62,594 bases of DNA from an uncultured Clostridia bacterium (GCA_947589685.1 CANQCN010000003.1:1-62594); one strand, 5' to 3'; shown: positions 25,783 to 34,790, counted from the first letter of the stretch. Notes: generated by a model from the letters alone, not told the origin. Made by a program: numbers and translations.

Positions 25783-26409
25783 TCAAATGGAATTTTTCGA
25801 GTATACGCACCCGCAATAGTGTTGCCTATACAGTCCGTATTTTTGCGACAGTCGTATGCTTTCGTTGTAGCCGTTTTGTTTTTTGAAGTCGCTCGGCAGC
25901 CATTTGAGCGAGGGCGTTTGCAGCGACAGTCCTATCTCGTTCAGCATTTGACTGTTTTTGTAGGGGGATACCGTCAAGGTGGTGCCGAAGTAGTCAAAAC
26001 CGTTTTGTTCGGCGTAGGCAGCGGCGTCGCCCAGCCTCAACGCAAAGCATTGCGCGCAGCGCGCTCCGCCCTCTCTTTCCTTTTCCAGCCCTTGTGCCCG
26101 CTCGAAGTAGCGTTGCGCGTCGAGATCTTGCACAACAAGCTTCAACGGTCGCAGCGGTCGGATCTCGAAAGCTCCGTCGTTGACTATCTGCGCCAGCTTG
26201 CGCACTTCGCCGAGACGTTTTTCCCACTCCTCCGCGTCGGTGATGTTGTCGTTGGCGTAGTAGAGGGTCACCTCAAACGCGTCCGCAAGGCGTAGCAGAC
26301 ACGCCGTGGCGCAGGGCGCGCAGCACACATGCAACAGCAACTTGGGCGGCTTGGACGCTTTTGCTTGGCTTTTCAGTTGTTCAAATTGTTTGTCGAAATT
26401 GATATTCAC
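25783..26409 (-). CDS. queH: Epoxyqueuosine reductase QueH
   Basis: 208 residues from a GTG that shares one base with the stop of the gene before it. It performs the last step of queuosine synthesis, reducing epoxyqueuosine in tRNA; QueH replaces the cobalamin enzyme QueG. Seen: HVCCAPC near residue 28, GARCAQCFALRL near 117, and a C-terminal HYCGC, the cysteine set proposed to hold an iron-sulfur cluster and metal. No other queuosine genes are in the window. Confidence 0.92.
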   Translation of the reverse strand: MNINFDKQFEQLKSQAKASKPPKLLLHVCCAPCATACLLRLADAFEVTLYYANDNITDAEEWEKRLGEVRKLAQIVNDGAFEIRPLRPLKLVVQDLDAQRYFERAQGLEKEREGGARCAQCFALRLGDAAAYAEQNGFDYFGTTLTVSPYKNSQMLNEIGLSLQTPSLKWLPSDFKKQNGYNESIRLSQKYGLYRQHYCGCVYSKNSI

Positions 26410-27002
26410 TATTCTTTTACTCGCACTCTCAACGGTATTCCGAGCTTTTGCGCCAATTTTTTACATTCGACTACGTCTTTGTCGCCTATGCTGTCCACAA
26501 CGGAAAAAATGACGTTGCCGCCCTTTTCCTTGCATTTTTGAGCAAATTCCAACAGCGCGTCGAAAGCCTTTTGCCCGAAAACGCTGTTGCAGTGCAGTTG
26601 ATATTTTTGCGCGTTGCACTCGTTTAGAGAGACGTTTATTACGTCGCAACTTGTAACTATGACGTCCGTCACGTCGCCGTTGTGTATCAAGTTGGCTTGG
26701 CCGTTGGTGTTTATGCGCGTTTTTTTGTCCACGCAGTGCAAGTAGCTTGCCACTTCGTCCAACGCTTCCAAGTTGTAGGTCGGTTCGCCGAAGCCGCAAA
26801 ACACGACTTCCTCGTCGTATTCGTTCAAGTTTGCGGGCAGTTGACTTATCACGTCCAAAGCTACGGGGTCGCGCGTTATCCACAGCGGAGTGTTTTCCAT
26901 ACCTTCTCGCCCTTGACGTATGCAAAAGTCACAGCTGTTACTGCAACGATTTGTCAAATTGATGTAAATTTTGTTTTTTATTGTGTAAACGTAGTTGTCC
27001 AT
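26409..27002 (-). CDS. TatD-associated radical SAM protein
   Basis: 197 residues from the ATG at 27002. The radical SAM cluster motif is CSNSCDFC (CxxxCxxC type, NRCSNSCDFCIRQG), followed by FCGFGEPT and INTNGQAN, as in SPASM-less short radical SAM enzymes. Gene order directly after tatD matches the 'TatD family-associated radical SAM protein' group (TIGR04038). The reaction is unknown. It ends in a one-base overlap with queH, so it belongs to a four-gene operon. Confidence 0.88.
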   Translation of the reverse strand: MDNYVYTIKNKIYINLTNRCSNSCDFCIRQGREGMENTPLWITRDPVALDVISQLPANLNEYDEEVVFCGFGEPTYNLEALDEVASYLHCVDKKTRINTNGQANLIHNGDVTDVIVTSCDVINVSLNECNAQKYQLHCNSVFGQKAFDALLEFAQKCKEKGGNVIFSVVDSIGDKDVVECKKLAQKLGIPLRVRVKE

Positions 27003-27016
27003 TGTTGATTTTTGCG

Positions 27017-27799
27017 TCAGTTGTTCAAATATTCGGCTATCTTGCCGAAGTATCTCAATGTGTTGTCGCGTATTTGCGTTTCCATTGCGGGGCAATCGAT
27101 TTGGTAAATTTCCGCGAGCTTTTTTACGATGATGGGAATGTTTAGCGGAGTGTTTATACTGCCGCGCAGCGGCACGGGCGCCATATAGGGGCTGTCCGTT
27201 TCGGAAAGCACTCTGTCAATGGGTATTTGCCGCAAAACTTCTTCTTTGTGCGCGTTTTTGAAGGTGATCGCGCCTCCGAATGCAAAGTAGTGTCCTTCTT
27301 TTACCGCTTGGCGCGCAAACTCCGCGCTTCCGCCGTAACAGTGCCACAGCACTCCGTTGTTGAGATATTTTTTTTGCGCGCGCAGTATGTCCCAAGCGTC
27401 GCCGTATGCGTCGCGTATGTGCAGCTGCAAGGGCAAGCCGTAGCTGTCCGCCAACTCTATCTGTGCGGCGAACACGTCCCTTTGCGTGGCTCTGTCGGAT
27501 ATATCGTAGTGGTAGTCCAAGCCTATTTCTCCCACGGCGACGACCTTCGGGTGCGAGGCAAGCTCCGTCATTTTCGCCGCGAAAGCGTCGTCGAAGCTTT
27601 TGCTGTCGTGAGGGTGCATGCCCACCGTGGCAAACACTATTTCAAAGCGTTCAGCCAATTTGACTCCCGCAAGCATTGTGGGCAGATCGCAGCTGTTGTT
27701 TATGACGAATTCTATCCCCTTTTGCTCGCATTCGGCTATTATTTTGTCAACGTCGTCGGCAAGCTTGGGGTCGTCGAGGTGTAGATGAGTATCCAGCAT
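27017..27799 (-). CDS. tatD: TatD family metal-dependent DNase
   Basis: 260 residues from the ATG at 27799, which overlaps the metG stop (TAATG). Metal-binding THLHLDD at the start, GEIGLDYHYD mid-way, QLHIRDAYGD, WHCYGGS and SETDSPYMAP are all family motifs. TatD enzymes are 3'-5' exonucleases of DNA and RNA involved in repair of oxidative damage. The metG-tatD linkage is common in Bacillota. Confidence 0.95.
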   Translation of the reverse strand: MLDTHLHLDDPKLADDVDKIIAECEQKGIEFVINNSCDLPTMLAGVKLAERFEIVFATVGMHPHDSKSFDDAFAAKMTELASHPKVVAVGEIGLDYHYDISDRATQRDVFAAQIELADSYGLPLQLHIRDAYGDAWDILRAQKKYLNNGVLWHCYGGSAEFARQAVKEGHYFAFGGAITFKNAHKEEVLRQIPIDRVLSETDSPYMAPVPLRGSINTPLNIPIIVKKLAEIYQIDCPAMETQIRDNTLRYFGKIAEYLNN

Positions 27800-29718
27800 T
27801 ATCTTACTTCCTTGCCGCTGTCCGTTTCCTTTTCCGGCGTCACAAACACGACGTTTTTGCCGTCCGCGGCGCACAGTATCATGCCGTTGGAATCCACTCC
27901 CCGTATTTTTGCGGGTTTGAGATTGCTTACTATGACGACGGTTTTGCCTATCATATATTCCGGCGAATAGTACTGCGCGATACCGCTCACCACCTGGCGT
28001 ACTTCGTCGCCTACTTGCAGTTTCATCACGAGCAGTTTGTCGCTTTTTGCCACCTTTTCGCAGCTTAGCACCTTTGCGGTGGCAAGCTTGACTTTTGCAA
28101 AGTCCTCTATGGATATTTGCGGCGTTTCGGGCTCGGCTTTTTCGGCTTGCTGCGCGGCAGCCAGCTTGTTTAACTCTTTTAGCTCCTTTTCTACGTCGAT
28201 ACGGTCAAAAAGGTTGTCTCCTTTGTGTACGGTCACTCCCTCTCCCGTTGCGCCGAAGCGGTCGAGCGCGCCGAAGTCTGTTGGTTGCGGCATGCCGATT
28301 TTGTCGAAAATGCGCGCCGCGGTGGCGGGGATAAAGGGTAGCAGCAATGTGGCGGCAAAGCGAATACACTCCGTCAGCACGTACATCACTGTCGCAAGAC
28401 GTTGCTTGTCGCCGTTTTTGTTTAGCGCCCAGGGCATTGTTTCGTCGATGTATTTGTTGGCGCGCTGGATTATGCGAAAAACGTCGCATAACGCGTCGGG
28501 CGCGGACAGCGCGTCCATATCTTTGCGTACTTGCGGCAGAGCGCCCTCGCAGATAGCTATCAACTCTCTGTCCAGATCGGTATATTCGTTCGGTTGAGGC
28601 ACCGTTCCGCCGAAGTATTGCGTTATCATTGCCGTGGTGCGGCTTACGAGATTGCCGAGGTCGTTTACGAGGTCGGCGTTGGTGCGCAGAAGCAAAGATT
28701 CGTCGGTGTACGTCCCGTCGCTGCCGAAGGGTATCTCACGCAGCAGATAGTAGCGTATGGCGTCCGCGCCGTAACGGTCGGCAAGCACCAGGGGATCCAC
28801 GACGTTGCCCTTGGATTTGCTCATTTTGTCATTGCCGAACAGCACCCAGCCGTGTCCGTAGACCTTTTTCGGCAGGGGCAGATCGAGCGCCATAAGCAGC
28901 GCGGGCCAGATAATGGTGTGAAAGCGCACTATCTCCTTGCCCACCATATGCAGATCGGCGGGCCAAAATTTGTCGAAAAGCGCGTGATCTTCCTGCAAAT
29001 AACCGAGCGCCGTGATGTAGTTTGTCAGCGCGTCTATCCACACGTATGCCACGTGTTTCGGGTCGAAAGGCAGTTTTACGCCCCAATCGAACGTGGTGCG
29101 CGACACGCACAGATCTTTCAGTCCCGGCTTGATAAAGTTGTTTATCATCTCGTTCATTCGGGATCTCGGACTGATAAAGTCGGGATTTTCCTTGTAAAAC
29201 TCTATCAAACGGTCTTGATACTTGCTCAGGCGGAAAAAGTAGCTTTCCTCTTTTTGCAGCTTGACTTCTCTGCCGCAGTCGGGACATTTTCCGTCTGCGA
29301 GCTGACTTTCCGTCCAAAAGCTTTCGCAAGGCGTACAGTACCAGCCCTCGTAGGTGGATTTGTACAGATCTCCGCTTGCAAGCAGTTTTTCGTACACTTT
29401 TTGCACCGTTTTTTCGTGGTAGTCGTCGGTGGTGCGGATAAATTTGTCGTAGCTTATGTTCAACGCTTTCCACAGCTTGGTTATCTGTTGGTGCAGATCG
29501 TCCACATATTGCTTGGGGGTCACTCCCGCCGTTTCCGCTTTTTGCTGCACCTTTTGACCGTGTTCGTCGGTACCCGTCAGATAAAACACGTCGTAGCCGT
29601 CCATTCGCTTGAAGCGCGCTATCGCGTCGCAAATGACCGTCGTGTAGCAGTGTCCGATATGCAGCTTGCCGCTGCTGTAATATATGGGCGTTGTGATGTA
29701 GTAGGTGGGTTTGCTCAT
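27799..29718 (-). CDS. metG: Methionyl-tRNA synthetase
   Basis: 639 residues from the ATG at 29718 (MSKPTYYITTPIYY). Class I motifs HIGH (KLHIGHCYTTV) and KMSKS (NDKMSKSKGNV) are present. The zinc knuckle CTPC...CPDC has four Cys. The C-terminal 105 residues are a Trbp111-type tRNA-binding OB domain (DFAKVKLATAKVLSCEKV...LKPAKIRGVDSNGMILCA). It charges tRNA-Met. First gene of metG-tatD-radical SAM-queH. Confidence 0.97.
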   Translation of the reverse strand: MSKPTYYITTPIYYSSGKLHIGHCYTTVICDAIARFKRMDGYDVFYLTGTDEHGQKVQQKAETAGVTPKQYVDDLHQQITKLWKALNISYDKFIRTTDDYHEKTVQKVYEKLLASGDLYKSTYEGWYCTPCESFWTESQLADGKCPDCGREVKLQKEESYFFRLSKYQDRLIEFYKENPDFISPRSRMNEMINNFIKPGLKDLCVSRTTFDWGVKLPFDPKHVAYVWIDALTNYITALGYLQEDHALFDKFWPADLHMVGKEIVRFHTIIWPALLMALDLPLPKKVYGHGWVLFGNDKMSKSKGNVVDPLVLADRYGADAIRYYLLREIPFGSDGTYTDESLLLRTNADLVNDLGNLVSRTTAMITQYFGGTVPQPNEYTDLDRELIAICEGALPQVRKDMDALSAPDALCDVFRIIQRANKYIDETMPWALNKNGDKQRLATVMYVLTECIRFAATLLLPFIPATAARIFDKIGMPQPTDFGALDRFGATGEGVTVHKGDNLFDRIDVEKELKELNKLAAAQQAEKAEPETPQISIEDFAKVKLATAKVLSCEKVAKSDKLLVMKLQVGDEVRQVVSGIAQYYSPEYMIGKTVVIVSNLKPAKIRGVDSNGMILCAADGKNVVFVTPEKETDSGKEVR

Positions 29719-29775
29719 AATTTTGCCTCTCTTTCGGGCGCGGCGAATGAAACCGCCCCAAATAATATTGCTAAT

Positions 29776-29804
29776 ATTGTATATCATTTGACCTTTTTTG
29801 TAAA
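29776..29804 (-). promoter_or_regulatory. metG operon promoter
   Basis: Read on the minus strand: -35 TTTACA (29799-29804), 17-bp spacer, -10 TACAAT (29776-29781). Confidence 0.8.
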
Positions 29805-29981
29805 CAGTTATGCGGTCGGCTTGCGCAAATAGGGCGCAAAAGTGGCGAAATTCTATCCCGAACGCCCGTTGCGGCAAAGGCGGGCAGGGTACTTGTATTG
29901 CGCAGACTTCGCGGACGTATGTTGCATACAATTGCGGCGGCAACAGTAAAATATAGCTATGAAACTGTTCGGAAGAGTGGA

Positions 29982-30536
29982 ATGAATATCGTTTGGACGG
30001 TGGTGACGGCGGCGGCGTTGATCGCATTGACCGTTGTCGACGCGCAAAGCGTGCTTACCGTGTGTATGAACAGCTGTTCTCAGGCGGTAAACGCCGCTTT
30101 GGGATTGTGCGGCGTGTACTGTCTGTGGCTGGGGATATTCGAGGTGGCAAACAGGTGCAAATTGGTGGAGAAGCTTTCGGGCTGTTTTCGCCGTCTCAAC
30201 AAATTTCTTTACGGCAACATAAGCGAAGTTGCGCAACGCTACATTTCCCTCAATCTCGCCTCCAACCTGCTGGGAGTGGGCAACGCCGCCACGCCGTCGG
30301 CGATAGCGGCGATACGCGAAACGGAGCATACGGACAAGCTGTCCCGCAGCGGGGCGATGCTTTTTGTCGTCAACGCGACAAGCGTACAGCTTATTCCCTC
30401 CACCGTGATGGGATTGCGCGCGCAGCTCGGTTCCGCCTCGCCGTCGGATATTCTGCTGCCCAATCTGATAGCCACCGCCGTCACGTCCGTCGTGGGCGCG
30501 GCGTTGGTTTTTTGCGCGTACGGCAGGGCGAAATGA
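29982..30536 (+). CDS. spmA: Spore maturation protein A
   Basis: 184 residues from the ATG at 29982. A polytopic membrane protein with the nucleoside-recognition (Gate) domain: NLLGVGNAATPSAIAAI and MLFVVNATSVQLIPSTVMGLRAQLGS are the SpmA hallmarks. SpmA/SpmB are needed for spore core dehydration and heat resistance. It overlaps spmB by ATGA and is followed by spoIIE. The supposed upstream extension to 29898 lacks family similarity. Confidence 0.93.
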   Translation: MNIVWTVVTAAALIALTVVDAQSVLTVCMNSCSQAVNAALGLCGVYCLWLGIFEVANRCKLVEKLSGCFRRLNKFLYGNISEVAQRYISLNLASNLLGVGNAATPSAIAAIRETEHTDKLSRSGAMLFVVNATSVQLIPSTVMGLRAQLGSASPSDILLPNLIATAVTSVVGAALVFCAYGRAK

Positions 30537-31036
30537 ACTACGTGGTGCCCGCGCTGCTCATCGCCGTGCTTGTCGCGGGCTTGATCAAGCGCGTAAACGT
30601 CTACGACAGCTTTGTGTTGGGCGCGCGCAAGTCTTTCGATCTGTCGCTGACGGTTTTTCCCTACCTTGCCGCCATTTTCGTAATGGTAAACGCCTTGCAC
30701 GCAAGCGGACTTGACGCGTACGTGACCAAATTGCTCGCGCCGCCCTTCCGATTGCTCGGTATTCCCGACGAGGTGGTGCAGTTGGTGCTGTTGCGGCCGT
30801 TCAGCGGCAGCGGCAGTCTTGCGATACTCACCGACGTGTACAACAATTACGGCGTGGACAGCTATGTCGGCAGATGCGCTTCCGTCATTATGGGCAGCAG
30901 CGAAACGGTGTTTTACGTTGCGTCCGTCTACTTTGCAGGCACAAAAGTGCGACATACGGGTTGGGCGATACCCATCGCGCTGTTTTGCAATCTTCTCGGC
31001 GCCGTCGTCGCCTGTCTGCTGTGCAGGATAATGTAG
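30533..31036 (+). CDS. spmB: Spore maturation protein B
   Basis: 167 residues, starting within the spmA stop. Gate-domain membrane protein: FVMVNALHASGLDAYVTKLLAPPFRLLGIPDEVVQLVLLRPFSGSGSLAILTD and GSSETVFYVASVYFAG fit SpmB closely. It is the partner of SpmA in spore maturation. Confidence 0.95.
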   Translation: MNYVVPALLIAVLVAGLIKRVNVYDSFVLGARKSFDLSLTVFPYLAAIFVMVNALHASGLDAYVTKLLAPPFRLLGIPDEVVQLVLLRPFSGSGSLAILTDVYNNYGVDSYVGRCASVIMGSSETVFYVASVYFAGTKVRHTGWAIPIALFCNLLGAVVACLLCRIM

Positions 31037-31166
31037 ATCACGCGCTTTTTTCCGCTTGCTGTCGACGTAATAAAAACAAATAAAATCAAAAAAAGTCATT
31101 ACTTTACAAATACCCCTGTACTGCCTGTTGTACCATTGCCGCAGACGACTATCGGAGAACAAGGCA

Positions 31167-33446
31167 ATGAAAGTAAAAACGGACGGGCTGAAAAACAAAC
31201 TTACTGTAAAAACTATCCTGCTGTACGTGCTGTATGCGGCGCTGGCGGTATGTTCGGGCGGCGTGATGGGCGGCAATCTTACCTTCGGGCTGTTTGTGGG
31301 GGCGGTGTATTCCGCCAATCCGCTCATCGCGTTGGTTATCTATTTGGGCGGCAGCGCCGTTTACGGGTGGAATTGTCTGCTGCATGCGGGGGTAAAGTCG
31401 GCTATCGTGATGTTGGTGGCGACAGTCTACCGTTTTGCCAAACGCAAAATAGGCAAAATGATGTTGCTTTTGTACCTTGTAGCCGCAAATATTTTTTATC
31501 TTGCGTACGGTTTTACCGATTATTTCGACCTTTTCGACAAATTTATTTTTGCGGCTTGCGGGATAGCCTTTGCGTACGTGTCTATCTACACCTTTCGCGC
31601 CGTGTTCGTGCGCGGGCTCAACTACCGCCCCGCGTTGGACGAGACGGTTTGCATAGGGCTGTTTGTCGTGGTGTCGGCGTACTGCGTTTCTCAAATAACG
31701 TTCGGACAGTTTCAGCTGATATATTTCATAGCGCCCTTTGCGCTGCTGTTTTCCGCGGTATGCTTCGGCGACAAGGCGAGCTTGTGCGCCGCGATACTCA
31801 TCGGAATTGGCAACGTGTTTGCCACGGGAGACTACGGTTGCTGCGTCTATTGCGCCGTGGCGGCGCTCGTTGCGGTAACGCTGTGCCGCGTAAGCAGGTA
31901 TCTCGGCGCGTTGGCTGTGCTTATGGCGGATGTGTTGATGAGCTATTTCCTCGATCTGCACGGCGCTTTCAATGTGGTGACGGTGGCTCCGACGTTCGCT
32001 TCGGCGCTCGTATTTGTCGTGATCCCCACCAGGGTGTTTACCTATCTGCACGATTACTGCGCGGGCAATGCCGACAGGTATCTGAGCAAAACGGTGGTGG
32101 AAAAAATGGGCGATACCGTTTCCAGACGGCTTGTGCGCCTTTCGGATATTTTTCTGTCTATGAAAAACGCCTTTTTCACGATGTCGGCGGGCACGGTGTC
32201 GCCGGAAGAGGCGGAGCGCGCCATTGTCAAGCAGTGTTCGGAAACGGTCTGTCGCGATTGCGAGGGACGGGTGCGGTGTTGGCGGCAAAATCTCGCCCAA
32301 ACGGAACAAAACCTGTTGCAGTTGGGCGTATGCGCCGTCAAGCGCGGCAGATGTACCATTCTCGACGTGCCGCAGTCCCTTTCCGTGCGGTGCGACAGAG
32401 TGTCGGGCTTGCTCAGCGAGGTAAACGCGCAAGCGCAGGTGTATCGCAGCTACAAGGAGCGCGCCGAAACGGCGGACAACGGCAAGGTGCTTTTGGGCGA
32501 GCAAATGGGCGGCGTTTCCGATCTGCTGATGCAGTTGGCAAACGAAACGAAAAACCGCTCCACGTGCGACCGCAATCGGGAACAGGAGCTGGTGGAAAAG
32601 CTGGTTTTTCACAACGTTTTGTGCAAAGGGGCTGCGATAGCTCAACAAAAGGAGATCGTCACGGTGGTGCTTACCGTTTCGGCAAAGGACGTGGACAGAG
32701 AAACTATCGAAAAGGTGGTCTCGACAACGCTCAAACAGCCCGTCGCTGTGGAGCGAGTCGAGCAAACGGAAAGCGACGCCTGGGTAAACGTGTTGCTTGC
32801 CGTCAAACCGCGCTACAACGTCGTTTTCGGAGTCAGCTCCGCGCCCAAGTTTGGCAACGACGTCAGCGGCGACACTCACAGCGTTACGCAGACGGACAAC
32901 GGCAAATGTATCATCGCGCTTTGCGACGGTATGGGCAACGGCGCCAAGGCGGAGGCGATGTCCGCTACCTCCATCAGTCTGGTGGAGAGCTTTTACCGCG
33001 CAGGCTTCGACAACGACACCATTTTGTCCTGCGTCAACAAGCTGTTGGTGGGCAGCGGAAACGAGATATTTTGCGCGGTGGATATGGTGGTGCTGGATCT
33101 GTACAACGGCTTGGCGGATTTCATCAAGTTGGGGGCTTGCTCCGGCTTGGTGCGCTCCGCCGGCAAGGTGGAGATCGTCAGCGGCAGCAGTCTGCCTCTC
33201 GGCGTGTTGGAGGAGATGACTCCGTCCGTAACGAAAAAGGCGCTTTTGGGCGGGGATACGGTGGTGCTGATGTCCGACGGAGTTGCCGATTGCTTCAAAG
33301 ACCCCAACGCGATCGCGCAGGCGTTTGCCGAAGTGGCGCTCAACGTGCCGCAAAGCGTGGCGGAGGTGCTGCTCAACAGAGCGCTCAAACTGTGCAACGG
33401 CAAACCGACGGACGATATGACGGTGATCGTGGCAAAGCTGTCCTGA
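31167..33446 (+). CDS. spoIIE: Stage II sporulation protein E (PP2C phosphatase)
   Basis: 759 residues from the ATG at 31167, with GGAGAACAAGG before it. The first 290 residues hold about ten membrane spans, a central cytoplasmic region follows (CRDCEGRVRCW cysteine motif), and the C-terminal 220 residues are the PPM/PP2C domain with metal-binding Asp in ALCDGMGNGAKA and VLMSDGVADCF. It dephosphorylates SpoIIAA to activate sigma-F in the forespore and links this to septation. Being next to spmAB supports an endospore-forming lineage. Confidence 0.95.
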   Translation: MKVKTDGLKNKLTVKTILLYVLYAALAVCSGGVMGGNLTFGLFVGAVYSANPLIALVIYLGGSAVYGWNCLLHAGVKSAIVMLVATVYRFAKRKIGKMMLLLYLVAANIFYLAYGFTDYFDLFDKFIFAACGIAFAYVSIYTFRAVFVRGLNYRPALDETVCIGLFVVVSAYCVSQITFGQFQLIYFIAPFALLFSAVCFGDKASLCAAILIGIGNVFATGDYGCCVYCAVAALVAVTLCRVSRYLGALAVLMADVLMSYFLDLHGAFNVVTVAPTFASALVFVVIPTRVFTYLHDYCAGNADRYLSKTVVEKMGDTVSRRLVRLSDIFLSMKNAFFTMSAGTVSPEEAERAIVKQCSETVCRDCEGRVRCWRQNLAQTEQNLLQLGVCAVKRGRCTILDVPQSLSVRCDRVSGLLSEVNAQAQVYRSYKERAETADNGKVLLGEQMGGVSDLLMQLANETKNRSTCDRNREQELVEKLVFHNVLCKGAAIAQQKEIVTVVLTVSAKDVDRETIEKVVSTTLKQPVAVERVEQTESDAWVNVLLAVKPRYNVVFGVSSAPKFGNDVSGDTHSVTQTDNGKCIIALCDGMGNGAKAEAMSATSISLVESFYRAGFDNDTILSCVNKLLVGSGNEIFCAVDMVVLDLYNGLADFIKLGACSGLVRSAGKVEIVSGSSLPLGVLEEMTPSVTKKALLGGDTVVLMSDGVADCFKDPNAIAQAFAEVALNVPQSVAEVLLNRALKLCNGKPTDDMTVIVAKLS

Positions 33447-33489
33447 AAAACATATTTATATACTGTTTCGGGCACAAAGGAGCGTTATT

Positions 33490-34089
33490 TTGTCACAGTA
33501 CGTTTTGGGATCCGCCGTCAAGGTCGGGCGCGGGGTGACGATCGAGCCGTATGCGGTCGTCAAGGGGAACTCCGTGTTGGGCGACAACTGCACGGTGGGC
33601 AGTTTCAGTTACATAGAAAATTCCGTTATCGGCGCTTACACCGAGGTGAAAGCCTCGCGCGTTACGGACAGCATGGTGGGAGAGCATTGCACGGTCGGTC
33701 CCAACGCCCATTTGCGCGACGGAGCTATCGTCGGCGACAACTGTCGCGTGGGCAACTTTGTGGAGATCAAGCGCAGCGTTTTGCACGATGGCGTAAAGGC
33801 GTCGCACCTGAGCTACATCGGCGACGCGGAGGTGGGCGCGCGCACAAATATCGGCTGCGGAGTTATCTTTGTCAATTTCGACGGAAAAACCAAGCACCGC
33901 ACCTCCGTGGGCGAGGATTGCTTCATCGGTTGCAACGCCAATCTCGTCGCGCCCCTCAGCATAGGCAAGGGCTGTTTTGTGGCGTGCGGCACCACGGTGG
34001 ACAAGGACGTCCCCGACGGCGCGTTCAGCATCGGGCGCAGTTATCTCACGGTAAAGGAGGGTCGCGCGCGCAAGTATCTCGACAAGTGA
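33490..34089 (+). CDS. Stand-alone left-handed beta-helix acetyltransferase (GlmU C-terminal-like)
   Basis: 199 residues from a TTG with AAGGAG 6 bases before it. Hexapeptide repeats (I/V-G-x-x-x) fill the protein. It aligns by eye with the acetyltransferase half of GlmU, including the residues that bind or act on glucosamine-1-phosphate: Arg in HLRDG, Lys in VEIKR, His and Tyr in SHLSYIGD, Asn in VNFDG, and CGTTV. The N-terminal uridylyltransferase half is absent. It may therefore acetylate glucosamine-1-P or another sugar, with a partner uridylyltransferase elsewhere. Confidence 0.8.
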   Translation: MSQYVLGSAVKVGRGVTIEPYAVVKGNSVLGDNCTVGSFSYIENSVIGAYTEVKASRVTDSMVGEHCTVGPNAHLRDGAIVGDNCRVGNFVEIKRSVLHDGVKASHLSYIGDAEVGARTNIGCGVIFVNFDGKTKHRTSVGEDCFIGCNANLVAPLSIGKGCFVACGTTVDKDVPDGAFSIGRSYLTVKEGRARKYLDK

Positions 34090-34117
34090 TTGACATTTGA
34101 CCGCATTTTGCTAAAAT
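34090..34117 (+). promoter_or_regulatory. Promoter of the PPTase gene, leaderless arrangement
   Basis: -35 TTGACA (34090-34095), 16-bp spacer, -10 TAAAAT (34112-34117). The ATG at 34124 starts 6 bases after the -10. Confidence 0.75.
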
Positions 34118-34123
34118 AGTGGT

Positions 34124-34714
34124 ATGACTTTTCTTTCTGTCAACAACGTCGAGGCGGGCGGAGCCGAGGTGTGGCTGGCGCAATTCGATCCCGCACTGAC
34201 CGTGCGCGCGGTGCAGCCCGCTTTGCGCAACGACTACATACTTGCGGCAACGGATCCGCTTCTTCGCCGTCAGCGCTACGCCGTGTGGCGGCTGTTGGAC
34301 GTGGCTCTCGCCGCCAAGTCGGGCAAGGGCGCCGACGAGCGGCAATTTCGCCGTCTGCCAAGCGGCAAGTGGGTGTGCGATCCGTCCGAATGGTATTTTT
34401 CGCTAAGTCACAGCGGCAACGTCGTCGCGGTGGCTTTGTGCGACGTTCCCGTCGGCGTGGACGTTCAGCGCTTGGAGGATTTCGTCGGGCGCGACGAGCT
34501 TGCCCGCCGCATACTCGATAGCGACGAGCGGGCGCGCTTCGATACCCTCGCGGGCGACAGCCGCGTTCGCTACCTTGCCGAAATGTGGGCTGCCAAGGAG
34601 AGCCTTTTCAAGCAAAGCGGCGGCGAAGTTTTTGTCCCTTCCGATTGGCAAGGTTCTTCCGCGCTTACGCTGTCCGCTCCCAACGGATACGTTGCGGCGG
34701 TGGCGGCAAAGTGA
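34124..34714 (+). CDS. Sfp-type 4'-phosphopantetheinyl transferase
   Basis: 196 residues. Family motifs in order: FSLSHSGNVVAVAL, VGVDVQ (metal Asp) and WAAKESLFK (Glu/Lys), the Sfp signature. It moves the phosphopantetheine arm of CoA onto a carrier-protein serine. Sfp-type enzymes usually serve secondary metabolism, but some Bacillota use one for the fatty-acid ACP too; no NRPS or PKS is in the window. There is no Shine-Dalgarno, and the start coincides with the predicted transcription start. Confidence 0.88.
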   Translation: MTFLSVNNVEAGGAEVWLAQFDPALTVRAVQPALRNDYILAATDPLLRRQRYAVWRLLDVALAAKSGKGADERQFRRLPSGKWVCDPSEWYFSLSHSGNVVAVALCDVPVGVDVQRLEDFVGRDELARRILDSDERARFDTLAGDSRVRYLAEMWAAKESLFKQSGGEVFVPSDWQGSSALTLSAPNGYVAAVAAK

Positions 34715-34758
34715 CGTTTTTGCCCTTTCGTTATGCGCCGCTACTTAAATGTTATGGT

Positions 34759-34790
34759 TTGGAAATAAGTATTGTATATACTATATATAC
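34759..34790 (+). promoter_or_regulatory. Candidate promoter with palindromic operator for the glucan locus
   Basis: TTGGAA (34759-34764), 17-bp spacer, TATATA (34782-34787). A perfect inverted repeat GTATATA-CTA-TATATAC (34774-34790) covers the -10, as expected for a repressor site. The region 34715-35244 has no gene that I can support; it holds this site, a terminator-like palindrome and two hairpin repeats. Confidence 0.45.

Noticed and set aside
31060..31066. TGTCGAC upstream of spoIIE as a Spo0A box
   Set aside because: It resembles TGTCGAA but is a single short site about 100 bases before the start, and no matching promoter could be placed; too weak to list.
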